Below are positions 1 through 6,933 of a stretch of 64,000 nucleotides of DNA, one piece after another. Numbering within the stretch: the stretch's first letter is position 1; each line of letters starts with the position of its first letter. This DNA is from Streptomyces hygroscopicus (lineage in GTDB: Bacteria; Actinomycetota; Actinomycetes; Streptomycetales; Streptomycetaceae), in the NCBI RefSeq assembly GCF_026168105.1, contig NZ_LBMW01000014.1, positions 62,001 through 126,000 on the forward strand, in the 5' to 3' direction. Under the pieces are notes generated by a model. It was not told the origin of the DNA. It did not search any database and saw only the letters and a program-made list of their open reading frames with translations. Made by a program: the position numbers and the translations under genes.

Positions 1-1662
1 TTCGGCCAGCTCCCGGGAGCGGATCGGGGAGTCCTCCTCGGCCGCGTGGACGCCCTCCCACATGTAGTGCACGGCCTGCAGCCGCATCCGGGACGGGCCG
101 GGCTCGAGACGGGCCGCCTCCTCGTCCACGGTGCGGACTGCCTCGTCCAGCTGGTCGTTGTGGAGCAGGGCCTGGGAGAGGCGGTAGACGGCGTCCACCC
201 GGGTGTCGCCCTCCAGGCCCGGCATCGCGAGGGCCGCCTGGAGGTAGTCGATGGTGGTGGCGGGTGAGGTCAGCAGCGTGGCGCAGCCCAGCTCGTAGAG
301 CACATACGGGTGGACTTCGGGCAACGGCGGCTCCAGCAGGGCCCTCTCCAGACAGCGGCGGGCCGCTTCCGGGGCGCCGACGGCGAGGTGTTCACGCGCG
401 GCCTCGCGCATCTGGTCCACGAGCTCCTCGTCGTCGTCCGGGTGGACTTCGAGGAGATGGCGGGAGGCGGCCGCCGCGCCGAGGCCGGAGTCGGTGACGA
501 CCTGCGCGGCGATGCCGTGCATCGCGGTGCGCAGTCCGTCCGGGATCGAGCGGTAGACGGCGCTGGCGATCAGCGGGTGCACGACCTCGAGCTCCCCGTC
601 GTCCCCTTGGTGGCCGGCCCGGTCGGGCTCCGTGAGGATGCGGGCCACGCCGAGGAGTTCGGCGCAGCGTGCCGCCTCCTCGCGGCGCAGGGTGGCGAGC
701 CTGGCCACCAGGTCCACGGTGATGCCGGTGCCGAGGATGGCGGCGGCCCATGCGAAGCGGGTGGCCTCGATGCCGAGGCCTTCCAGGCGGGCGACGAGGC
801 CGTTGCCCCGGGCCGAGCGGTTCAGGGGGCGCAGTTCCGCGGCCGACGCCTCGACCGGTTCGAGCTGGCTGTCCTGCACCTTGGCGAGGAGTTCGACCGT
901 CTCGTACGGATTGCCCGCGGTGACGGCCCACACCTCACGGCAGAACGCGGCGTCGGCGTGCTCGCCGAGGGTGGCCCTGGTGAGTCCCGCGGTTGCCGCG
1001 GGCGTGAGCTCGCTCAGGGTGCTGATCGGGCGGCGGGCGGCCGCGGCGACCGTGTCGAGGTGACGCACGCTGTCGCCGCCGGCCTCGCCGGGGCGGCGGG
1101 CGACCACGACGAGCACGCGCAGATCGTCGAGGCGCTCGCAGAAGGCGGCCAGCCAGTGGAGGGTCTCCTGGTCGGCCCAGTGCGCGTCGTCGATGAGCAG
1201 CACCAGCGGCCACTCCCGCTTGGCGAGCCGGGAGACGGCCACGACCAGGCCGTCGCACACGCCCTGAGGGTCTGCCTGCCGCTCCCCGGGCTCTGTTATC
1301 CCGAGGGCGGGGCCCGCGACCTCGTACCAGTCGCCGAGGTACTCCCGGGCCTCCTCCGGCATCAGTGAGACGAGCGCGGGCTGGAGCAGCTGCCGTACGA
1401 CGTTGAAGGGGACGGACGTGACGGTCTCGCCGCCTCGCGCCGACCACACCGTGCAGCCGCGCCGCTGCGCGATACGCCGTGTCTGGGCGAGGAGAGCGGT
1501 CTTGCCGATGCCCGCCTCCCCGCTGAACACCAGCAGGTTCCCCGACGCCGACGGCGCTGAGTCGTCGCACAGGGCGGCGATCGCCTCGGTGACGACGGTG
1601 AGTTCCGCGTCGCGTTCCCACAGGGAAGCCGAGGCGGCCACTCCGGGCCGTGCCTCCGTCAT
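1..1662 (-). CDS. LuxR-family ATP-binding regulator, 3' end outside window
   Basis: The reading frame runs without a stop from an ATG at 1662 to the window edge, giving 554 codons of a larger protein. The P-loop GEAGIGKT lies near residues 48-55. The Walker B segment VLLIDDAHWAD lies about 100 residues later. This is the AAA/STAND layout of large LuxR-type (LAL) regulators, whose later part has helical repeats and whose C-terminal HTH would lie beyond the window. Residues from about 330 onwards (for example LEVHPDDDEELVDQMREAA) look like the helical repeat region. The start is supported by a GGGGAGG ribosome site just upstream. Family knowledge suggests ATP-dependent transcriptional activation. 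The target genes and the C-terminal HTH cannot be seen, so the subclass is inferred. Confidence 0.88.
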   Translation of the reverse strand, partial: MTEARPGVAASASLWERDAELTVVTEAIAALCDDSAPSASGNLLVFSGEAGIGKTALLAQTRRIAQRRGCTVWSARGGETVTSVPFNVVRQLLQPALVSLMPEEAREYLGDWYEVAGPALGITEPGERQADPQGVCDGLVVAVSRLAKREWPLVLLIDDAHWADQETLHWLAAFCERLDDLRVLVVVARRPGEAGGDSVRHLDTVAAAARRPISTLSELTPAATAGLTRATLGEHADAAFCREVWAVTAGNPYETVELLAKVQDSQLEPVEASAAELRPLNRSARGNGLVARLEGLGIEATRFAWAAAILGTGITVDLVARLATLRREEAARCAELLGVARILTEPDRAGHQGDDGELEVVHPLIASAVYRSIPDGLRTAMHGIAAQVVTDSGLGAAAASRHLLEVHPDDDEELVDQMREAAREHLAVGAPEAARRCLERALLEPPLPEVHPYVLYELGCATLLTSPATTIDYLQAALAMPGLEGDTRVDAVYRLSQALLHNDQLDEAVRTVDEEAARLEPGPSRMRLQAVHYMWEGVHAAEEDSPIRSRELAE

Positions 1663-1993
1663 CCCGGTACCTCCCCAGGTCGCCCAAACGACGTACGAAC
1701 ACCGAGCCTAACCCTCCCCGTGCCCCGGTGGAGGCAGGTCGGGGCACCAGTTGCCGTGACGGGTGACATCGGGTGCCCCAAGACGACGCGAACTGCCGCC
1801 GACCAGCCCTGATACAAGTTATTGGCTGTCAAAGCCCTTGTAAATGAAGTTAATTTGCCAATGCGCTTGCTCCCCGTCGGCGAGGTACTCCCTGCCGGCC
1901 GGCGGCTGCGCGGCCGTGCGGGCCGGTGCCCGGTGCGTCTTCCCGGCCGGACGCTCTCATCCCGCTTTCACGCATGCCTCATACGGTGGATCC
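1663..1993. promoter_or_regulatory. Intergenic region with AT-rich dyads between divergent genes
   Basis: This gap separates the LuxR-type gene (minus) from the DUF2510 gene (plus). It contains an unusually AT-rich block at 1811-1862. Two dyads are visible there: TACAAG (1813-1818) with CTTGTA (1837-1842), and ATTGGC (1821-1826) with GCCAAT (1857-1862). These are plausible operator or promoter elements for one or both genes. I see no coding signal in the gap. Confidence 0.35.
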
Positions 1994-3067
1994 ATGACGC
2001 AGGTGACTCCTCCCGGCTGGTACCCCGACCCCGGGCAGACAAGTGACGGACCCGCGGCCGAGCGCTGGTGGGACGGCAGGGCATGGACGGACCGGACCCG
2101 CCCCGTGGATCCTGCCGCCTCGTGGGGTCCGCCGGCGCAGCCGTCGGCGGTCGGCGCGCCTCCGGGCGATCCGTACGCGGGCGTCCCGTATCCCGGCGCC
2201 GGGCCCGCCCCCCGGCGTGGGCTCGCGCGGACCGGGGCAGCCGTGGCGGCGGCGGTTGTGGTGCTCGCCGGGATAGGCGGCGGTGTCTACGCGCTCGGCG
2301 CCCACGGCGACGGGAGCGGAAACTCCGCGAACGCCCAGGGGCCGGGCGGCCAGGGCGGTTTCGGCGGCACGGAAGGCCAGGGAGGCCAAGGGGGCCAGGA
2401 CGCACCCTTCGGCGGCCAGGGGGGCCAAGGCGCGCCCTTCGGCGGCCGGGGCGGACCCGGCGGGTCGGGCGGCTGGGGCGGTCCGGGCGGCCAGAGCCCC
2501 GCGCCCGGGCAGCCCGGGCAGCCCGGGACCGAGACGGGCTACGCGGTGGATCCGGCCAACGGCATCAGCATCCCCGTGCCGGACGGCTGGACGGGTTCGA
2601 CCCTCGACGGGGGTGCGGCGGTCGAGTCGAAGGACCAGTACAAGTGCCCCGGCGACACGGCCAAGACGTGCAACACCGGCGGGGCGTACTCGGCGTCCGC
2701 CCAGGAACAGGGGCTGAAGTCCACGACGGCGGAGGCGGCGGCCAAGGAGGACATCGCCAAGAACGCCCAGGAGTCGTACGGCGGCAAGTCCTACGGCGGG
2801 ATCACTTCCCACCAGGTGCTCGCCTCCACGGCGATGACCGTGGCCGGGCAGCGGGGGTACATGGTCCGCTGGAGAGCGATCACCAGCAAAGGCTCCGACG
2901 GCTATGTGGAGTCGCTGGTCTTCCCGTCGCCCGCCGACTCCCGGCAGCTGGTCGTCGTCCGCTTCGGCATCGACGCCGGATCGAACGCGCCCGGGCTCTC
3001 CGTGCTCGACCGGATCGCCCAGGGCATCAAGGCGACGTCGGCGGGCGGCACCGGGCAGAAGGTCTGA
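1994..3067 (+). CDS. DUF2510 single-pass membrane protein
   Basis: The N-terminus (PPGWYPDP ... RWWDGRAWTDRT) is a clear DUF2510 domain, a small Trp-rich module common on actinobacterial membrane proteins. It is followed by a Pro-rich linker and one transmembrane helix near residues 76-96. Next comes a Gly/Gln-rich stretch of roughly 65 residues with GGQGG and APFGG repeats. The C-terminal part of about 180 residues is predicted to be outside the membrane and has two Cys (KCPGDTAKTC) that could pair. ATG 1994 is chosen over upstream in-frame codons because it has a GGTGGA ribosome site and starts the domain cleanly. The 357-residue product has no known function. It appears monocistronic. Confidence 0.85.
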   Translation: MTQVTPPGWYPDPGQTSDGPAAERWWDGRAWTDRTRPVDPAASWGPPAQPSAVGAPPGDPYAGVPYPGAGPAPRRGLARTGAAVAAAVVVLAGIGGGVYALGAHGDGSGNSANAQGPGGQGGFGGTEGQGGQGGQDAPFGGQGGQGAPFGGRGGPGGSGGWGGPGGQSPAPGQPGQPGTETGYAVDPANGISIPVPDGWTGSTLDGGAAVESKDQYKCPGDTAKTCNTGGAYSASAQEQGLKSTTAEAAAKEDIAKNAQESYGGKSYGGITSHQVLASTAMTVAGQRGYMVRWRAITSKGSDGYVESLVFPSPADSRQLVVVRFGIDAGSNAPGLSVLDRIAQGIKATSAGGTGQKV

Positions 3068-3227
3068 GCCGACGCCCATCCGCACCCGGTCGGGCTCCAT
3101 GCGGCCGGGCGGGGCCCCCTCCGCTCCAGGGGATCCCCGCCCGGCCGGGGGTGTGCGCCGCTCCCGTCCCCACGGTGCGGCGCGAGCAGGCCGGCGTCCG
3201 GTCATCCCACGGACGGCGGCCTGGTCC

Positions 3228-3842
3228 TCATCTCAGTCCGAGTGCGGGGAGCACCACGGACTCGACGAAGCGCGTGAGGTACTCCTCGTCCGCATACCGC
3301 CCCTCCAGGATGGGGCGCACGCGCAGCACACCGAGCAGCTGTGCGGGCACGAACTCCAGCGCCGGATGGCCGGCGGGCACCTCCCCGCGCTCCACCCCGC
3401 GCCGGATGATCTCCTGCAGGGCCCTGACCTCGGGCTCGACGAGGGCTTCGCGCAGCGCCTGCGCCAGCTCCTCGTCCTGCATCACGGCAGGGCCGAGGGC
3501 CTGGAGCAGCTTGGTGTCATGGCCGGACCACTCGGCCGCGGCCCGCGCCACGGCACGCAGGTCTCCGGCGAGCGAGCCGGTGTCGACGCCCGCGAACCGA
3601 ACACAGCGGTTGGCCCGCAGGGCGGCGGCCACGAACTGGGGCTTCGTCTTCCACTGCCGGTACAGCGTCGACTTGCTGCACCGCGTGCTGGCGGCGACGC
3701 CCTCCATGGTGACCGCCTCGTAGCCGCACTCGCGGATCTGGTCGAGCACGGTCTCGAAGAACTCCTGCTCGCGCTGGGGCGTGAGCTTGGAGCGGCGCGA
3801 GGCGACGACCGGCTCCGGCACGTTCGCTGCCTGCGACGTCAT
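3228..3842 (-). CDS. TetR/AcrR family transcriptional regulator
   Basis: This 204-residue protein has a TetR N-terminal DNA-binding domain (FETVLDQIRECGYEAVTMEGVAASTRCSKSTLYRQW in two helical parts, residues about 25-65). It is followed by an alpha-helical ligand/dimer domain (TetR_C type, ending VVLPALGLR). Translation most likely starts at ATG 3842, behind GAGGAGG; longer in-frame starts would run through the operator region. The gene is divergent from the PAP2 phosphatase gene. The gap between them carries three phased operator-like repeats, so autoregulation and control of the PAP2/transporter pair is the simplest inference. The ligand is unknown. Confidence 0.92.
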   Translation of the reverse strand: MTSQAANVPEPVVASRRSKLTPQREQEFFETVLDQIRECGYEAVTMEGVAASTRCSKSTLYRQWKTKPQFVAAALRANRCVRFAGVDTGSLAGDLRAVARAAAEWSGHDTKLLQALGPAVMQDEELAQALREALVEPEVRALQEIIRRGVERGEVPAGHPALEFVPAQLLGVLRVRPILEGRYADEEYLTRFVESVVLPALGLR

Positions 3843-3892
3843 CTTGCCTCCTCGGTCGTGGTCACGGCCGGGTGGGCCGCTCCACATCAGTA

Positions 3893-3947
3893 TATCGATA
3901 CGCCAGTGTATCGGTACGCCAGCGTATCGGTACACTGGCGTATCGAT
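3893..3947. promoter_or_regulatory. Phased triple TetR operator array
   Basis: A 16-bp unit beginning TATCG repeats at 3893, 3909 and 3925, with the start of a fourth unit at 3941. Each period frames a quasi-palindrome: ATACGCCAGTGTAT (3898-3911), GTACGCCAGCGTAT (3914-3927) and GTACACTGGCGTAT (3930-3943). The outer arms form a perfect 17-bp inverted repeat (3894-3910 against 3931-3947). The position between the divergent tetR and PAP2 genes suggests binding sites for the adjacent TetR protein. Confidence 0.75.
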
Positions 3948-4044
3948 GAGCCTTGGACAGGGACCACGCGTCTGTCGCGTCGTCCCTGTCCTGGGCTCAC
4001 CACGCACCACCCCACGCACATACCGTCAGCAAGGGGGCCGGGGG

Positions 4045-4932
4045 ATGGAATCCCGCACCGAGCCTGAGAGAGAAGGGGCAGCCGCGATAGGCCGGCCGCC
4101 CCTCGTCCGTGAACTGCTGCTGGTCGCAGGGCTCTTCCTGGTGTACAAGTTCGGTCGGCAACTGGCGAACGGCCACACCGCCGAGGCTCTGGCGAACGCA
4201 CATCGCGTCTGGGCCTGGGAGCGCTCCCTGCGGCTGCCGGGCGAGGGCGCCGTGCAGTCCGCACTGCTGCACGGCGACACCCTCGTCCGCGCGGCGAACC
4301 TCTACTACGTGGCCGTCCACTTCACGGCCACCGCGGCCTTCCTGGTGTGGCTGTACCTACGGCGGCCGACCCACTACCTGTGGGCCCGCCGGGTCCTCGC
4401 CCTGGTCACCGGCGCCGCGCTGGTGCTGCACCTCACGTTTCCGCTCGCCCCGCCGCGGATGCTCGACGTGGCGCATCTGGTGGACACCGGGCAGGTGTAC
4501 GGGCCGACGGTGTACGGCGCCGAACCGGAGACCGACTCGATGGCGAACCAGTTCGCCGCCATGCCGTCGCTGCACTTCGGCTGGGCGCTGATGGTCGCGA
4601 TCGGTCTGATCTCGGCGACCCGGTCCCGCCTGCGACGGCTGTGGCTGCTTCATCCGCTGGAAACCCTGCTGGTGATAGTCGGCACCGCGAACCACTACTG
4701 GGTGGACGCGATCGTGGCGACCGCCCTGCTCGGCATCGCGCTGGCGGTGGTCCGCGCACCGTCGCCGGTGCGGCGCGCGGCCGGCACGGGAGTGCCGAGC
4801 CATGCCCCGGCACCGAGGTCCCCCGAGCCCACGGCCACCGGGCCCACGCCCGCCGCGCGGAGCACAGTGGCGGGACAGCCGGTCGCCGGGGCGCCGGCCG
4901 ACGGCCCCGGCCTGGTGGGTGCGGCCCGATGA
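4045..4932 (+). CDS. PAP2-family membrane phosphatase
   Basis: This 295-residue polytopic protein carries the PAP2 (type 2 phosphatidic acid phosphatase, Aur1/Ipt1-like) motifs MPSLHFGWAL and TANHYWVDAI. These supply the catalytic histidines and aspartate used for phosphoester hydrolysis or transfer on lipid substrates at the membrane surface. Five to six hydrophobic helices are visible. The last 50 residues are Pro/Ala-rich and probably disordered. The start ATG 4045 follows a G-rich site. The stop overlaps the ATG of the DMT transporter (ATGA at 4929), so the two are translationally coupled. The likely regulator is the divergent TetR protein. The lipid substrate is unknown. Confidence 0.85.
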   Translation: MESRTEPEREGAAAIGRPPLVRELLLVAGLFLVYKFGRQLANGHTAEALANAHRVWAWERSLRLPGEGAVQSALLHGDTLVRAANLYYVAVHFTATAAFLVWLYLRRPTHYLWARRVLALVTGAALVLHLTFPLAPPRMLDVAHLVDTGQVYGPTVYGAEPETDSMANQFAAMPSLHFGWALMVAIGLISATRSRLRRLWLLHPLETLLVIVGTANHYWVDAIVATALLGIALAVVRAPSPVRRAAGTGVPSHAPAPRSPEPTATGPTPAARSTVAGQPVAGAPADGPGLVGAAR

Positions 4933-5894
4933 ACGCCACACTCCTCGCCGTCGTCCTGTCCCTGTTCTCCGCCGTCGCGTACGCGGCCGCCGCCGTGGCC
5001 CAGGAGCGGCTCGCCGCCCGGACCTCCGGCACCGGTGTACTGCGGCTGCTGGCGCACGGCGCCTGGTGGTGGTCGGTCGTACTGAACGCCTCCGCGGCCC
5101 TGCTGCACGTCGCCGCCCTCAAGTTCGGCCCGCTGACGCTGGTTCAGCCGCTCGGCGCGCTCACCCTGGTGGCGGCTGTGCCGCTGGGGGCACGGGCGGC
5201 CGGACGCAGGGTCAGCGCGGTCGAGTGGCGGGGCACCGCCCTGACCCTGCTCGGCCTCGCCGCGCTGCTGGTGACGGCATCGGGGCCCGAGCCCGACGAC
5301 GTGCTGAGCCTTCCGCAGGCGCTGGCCGTGGCCGGTGCCACCGCCGCCGCGATCGGTGTGCTCTCCCGACCGGGCGTACGTCCCGGGCTTCGGCACGCCA
5401 CGGCCTCCGGGTTCGCCTCCGGCGTCGCCTCCGCGCTCACCCAGACGGTGACCGTGGCGGCGACGAACCGCTCGGGGCCGGTGCTCGGCCCACCGGTGGT
5501 CGTGGTGGCGCTGCTGGTCGCGGTGTTCGCGACGGGCGGCCTGCTGCTGTCGCAGACCGCGTACCGGAACGGCCTCGGCGCACCGCTAGCGGTCGTGACC
5601 CTCGCCAATCCGGTCGCGGCGGCGGCGATCGGCGTCTGCCTCCTCGGGGAACGCCTTCAGGGCGGCACGGGGGGCCTGCTGCTCACCGGGGCGGGCGCGG
5701 GGCTTGCGTCATGGGGTGTGGTGACGCTCTCGCGCCCGGCCCCGGCCGGCACCGCCCGTCCGGTGCCGGACACGGACGACGGCCATCCGGTCGCGGCGGT
5801 GCTTGCGCTCGAGCCCCGACAGGCCCTGCACGAGCGGCCGTTGCTGCCCCAGCAGCCGACGTCCGCGCCGCCGGAGCATCTCAGCGCGCTGTGA
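4929..5894 (+). CDS. EamA/DMT-like multi-helix transporter
   Basis: The 321-residue product has about nine to ten hydrophobic helices in two related halves, typical of drug/metabolite transporters. The second half contains the family-like segment PLAVVTLANPVAAAAIGVCLLGERLQGG. The C-terminal 50 residues are hydrophilic and low in complexity. The gene starts within the stop codon of the PAP2 gene, so the two are probably one operon. It ends in a strong hairpin at 5894-5941. Function as a permease is inferred from the fold; no substrate can be assigned. Confidence 0.82.
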   Translation: MNATLLAVVLSLFSAVAYAAAAVAQERLAARTSGTGVLRLLAHGAWWWSVVLNASAALLHVAALKFGPLTLVQPLGALTLVAAVPLGARAAGRRVSAVEWRGTALTLLGLAALLVTASGPEPDDVLSLPQALAVAGATAAAIGVLSRPGVRPGLRHATASGFASGVASALTQTVTVAATNRSGPVLGPPVVVVALLVAVFATGGLLLSQTAYRNGLGAPLAVVTLANPVAAAAIGVCLLGERLQGGTGGLLLTGAGAGLASWGVVTLSRPAPAGTARPVPDTDDGHPVAAVLALEPRQALHERPLLPQQPTSAPPEHLSAL

Positions 5895-5941
5895 ACGAAG
5901 GGCGGTCCGGCGTGTGCGCACACGCCGGACCGCCCTTCGTT
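5894..5941. terminator. Bidirectional terminator, 48-bp perfect palindrome
   Basis: The 24-bp arms 5894-5917 and 5918-5941 are exactly complementary, starting AACGAAGGGCGG and centred on GTGTGC/GCACAC. The palindrome begins at the last base of the transporter stop codon. It lies 42 bp from the end of the convergent scramblase-like gene, so it can terminate both. Confidence 0.85.
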
Positions 5942-5982
5942 GTCCGCGGGACCGGCCGAGGTCCGGGAGCACCGCTCGCGCG

Positions 5983-6846
5983 TCAGCCGAGACCCCGGGA
6001 GTCCTGCTTGAGTGCCGTGTCCACGGTCAGCGCCGTCGCGATGACCAGGCTTCGCAGCGGCTCGGGCAGTTGGTAGTGGATCTGCAGGACGTAGTTGTCG
6101 GCGGTCGTGAACATCGTCTTCGCCAGGCCTTCCCAGGTCTTGGTGATCCGGGCGACCTCGTTCTCGGCGTGGTCGACGATCGCGAAGTTCCAGGCGCGCC
6201 AGTTCTCCGCCTTGATCGCACCGACCTGCTGGCCGTTCGCGTTCATCGCGAAGTTGATCTTCCCGATCATGTTCTGCTGGACGATCTCGCCCACGACCTG
6301 TCCGTCCGGACGCTCCACGACCACCCGCGACTTGAAGACCTTCGCAGGCCGGGTCAGCACCAGCTGCGGCTGCCCGTAGGCGTCGCGGATCTCCAGCCTG
6401 TGCGTCATGAACTGGTCGAGGCTGGAGACGAAGCGCACCGCCTTCTTCAGCGCGCTCTGCCCGACCTCCGTGACCGAACCGAGTTGGGTGCCGTTCTGGT
6501 CGAAGACGCTGTACTCGTTCGTCAGCTCGATCAGCTTGGCCTTCTGGTTCACGACCAGCACCGGTTCGGTGAACAGGGTGCCGCCGCCGGGGCCGCCCGG
6601 GGTGACCCCGGCCTGCTGGTGCACCTGGCGCTGGACCCGCGGATCGGGGGCCGCGGTCTGCTGACCGTACGCCTGCTGCGGCTGCTGGACCGGAGGCGCC
6701 TGCTGCGGCACCTGGGCCGCAGCAGGGGCCTGCTGGCCCGCGTGGGTGTGCTGGGTCCACTGGGCACCGTCCCAGTACCGGAGCGTCTGCGCCGCGCCGT
6801 GCGGATCCGCGTACCAGCCTGCAGGTGTGTTCGATTGTGTGGTCAC
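5983..6846 (-). CDS. DUF2510 plus phospholipid scramblase-like (LURP-one fold) protein
   Basis: The protein has 287 residues. Residues 8-32 form a DUF2510 domain (PAGWYADP ... YWDGAQWT). A Gln/Ala/Pro-rich linker (about 37-80) follows. The rest (LFTEPVLVVNQKAKLIELTNEYSVFD onward, read in two parts) matches the phospholipid scramblase/Tubby-like beta-barrel family seen in many actinobacteria. No signal peptide or clear membrane helix is present, so membrane association would be through the barrel or partners. The start is GTG 6846. The gene sits downstream of and codirectional with no obvious partner and shares a bidirectional terminator with the transporter. The molecular role in bacteria is not established. 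Confidence 0.82.
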   Translation of the reverse strand: MTTQSNTPAGWYADPHGAAQTLRYWDGAQWTQHTHAGQQAPAAAQVPQQAPPVQQPQQAYGQQTAAPDPRVQRQVHQQAGVTPGGPGGGTLFTEPVLVVNQKAKLIELTNEYSVFDQNGTQLGSVTEVGQSALKKAVRFVSSLDQFMTHRLEIRDAYGQPQLVLTRPAKVFKSRVVVERPDGQVVGEIVQQNMIGKINFAMNANGQQVGAIKAENWRAWNFAIVDHAENEVARITKTWEGLAKTMFTTADNYVLQIHYQLPEPLRSLVIATALTVDTALKQDSRGLG

Positions 6847-6897
6847 CGGGGCACACTACCCGAGCGTGCCCCGGCCCCGGTCAGTCCGGACTTCCCC

Positions 6898-6933
6898 TAC
6901 TCCGCCTACTCCGCCTACTCCGCCTACTCCGCC
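6898..6933. repeat. Tandem 9-bp repeat of in-frame stop codons
   Basis: Four exact copies of TACTCCGCC lie on the plus strand. Read on the minus strand these are GCGGAGTAG units, in frame with the phospholipase C gene. Its last codons GAG TAG are therefore followed by three further GCG GAG TAG units. The array supplies up to four tandem stop codons. Confidence 0.9.

Noticed and set aside
5894..5941. A protein-binding operator or mobile-element end
   Set aside because: It is a perfect palindrome exactly at the end of one gene and just past the end of a convergent one, so a shared terminator explains it.
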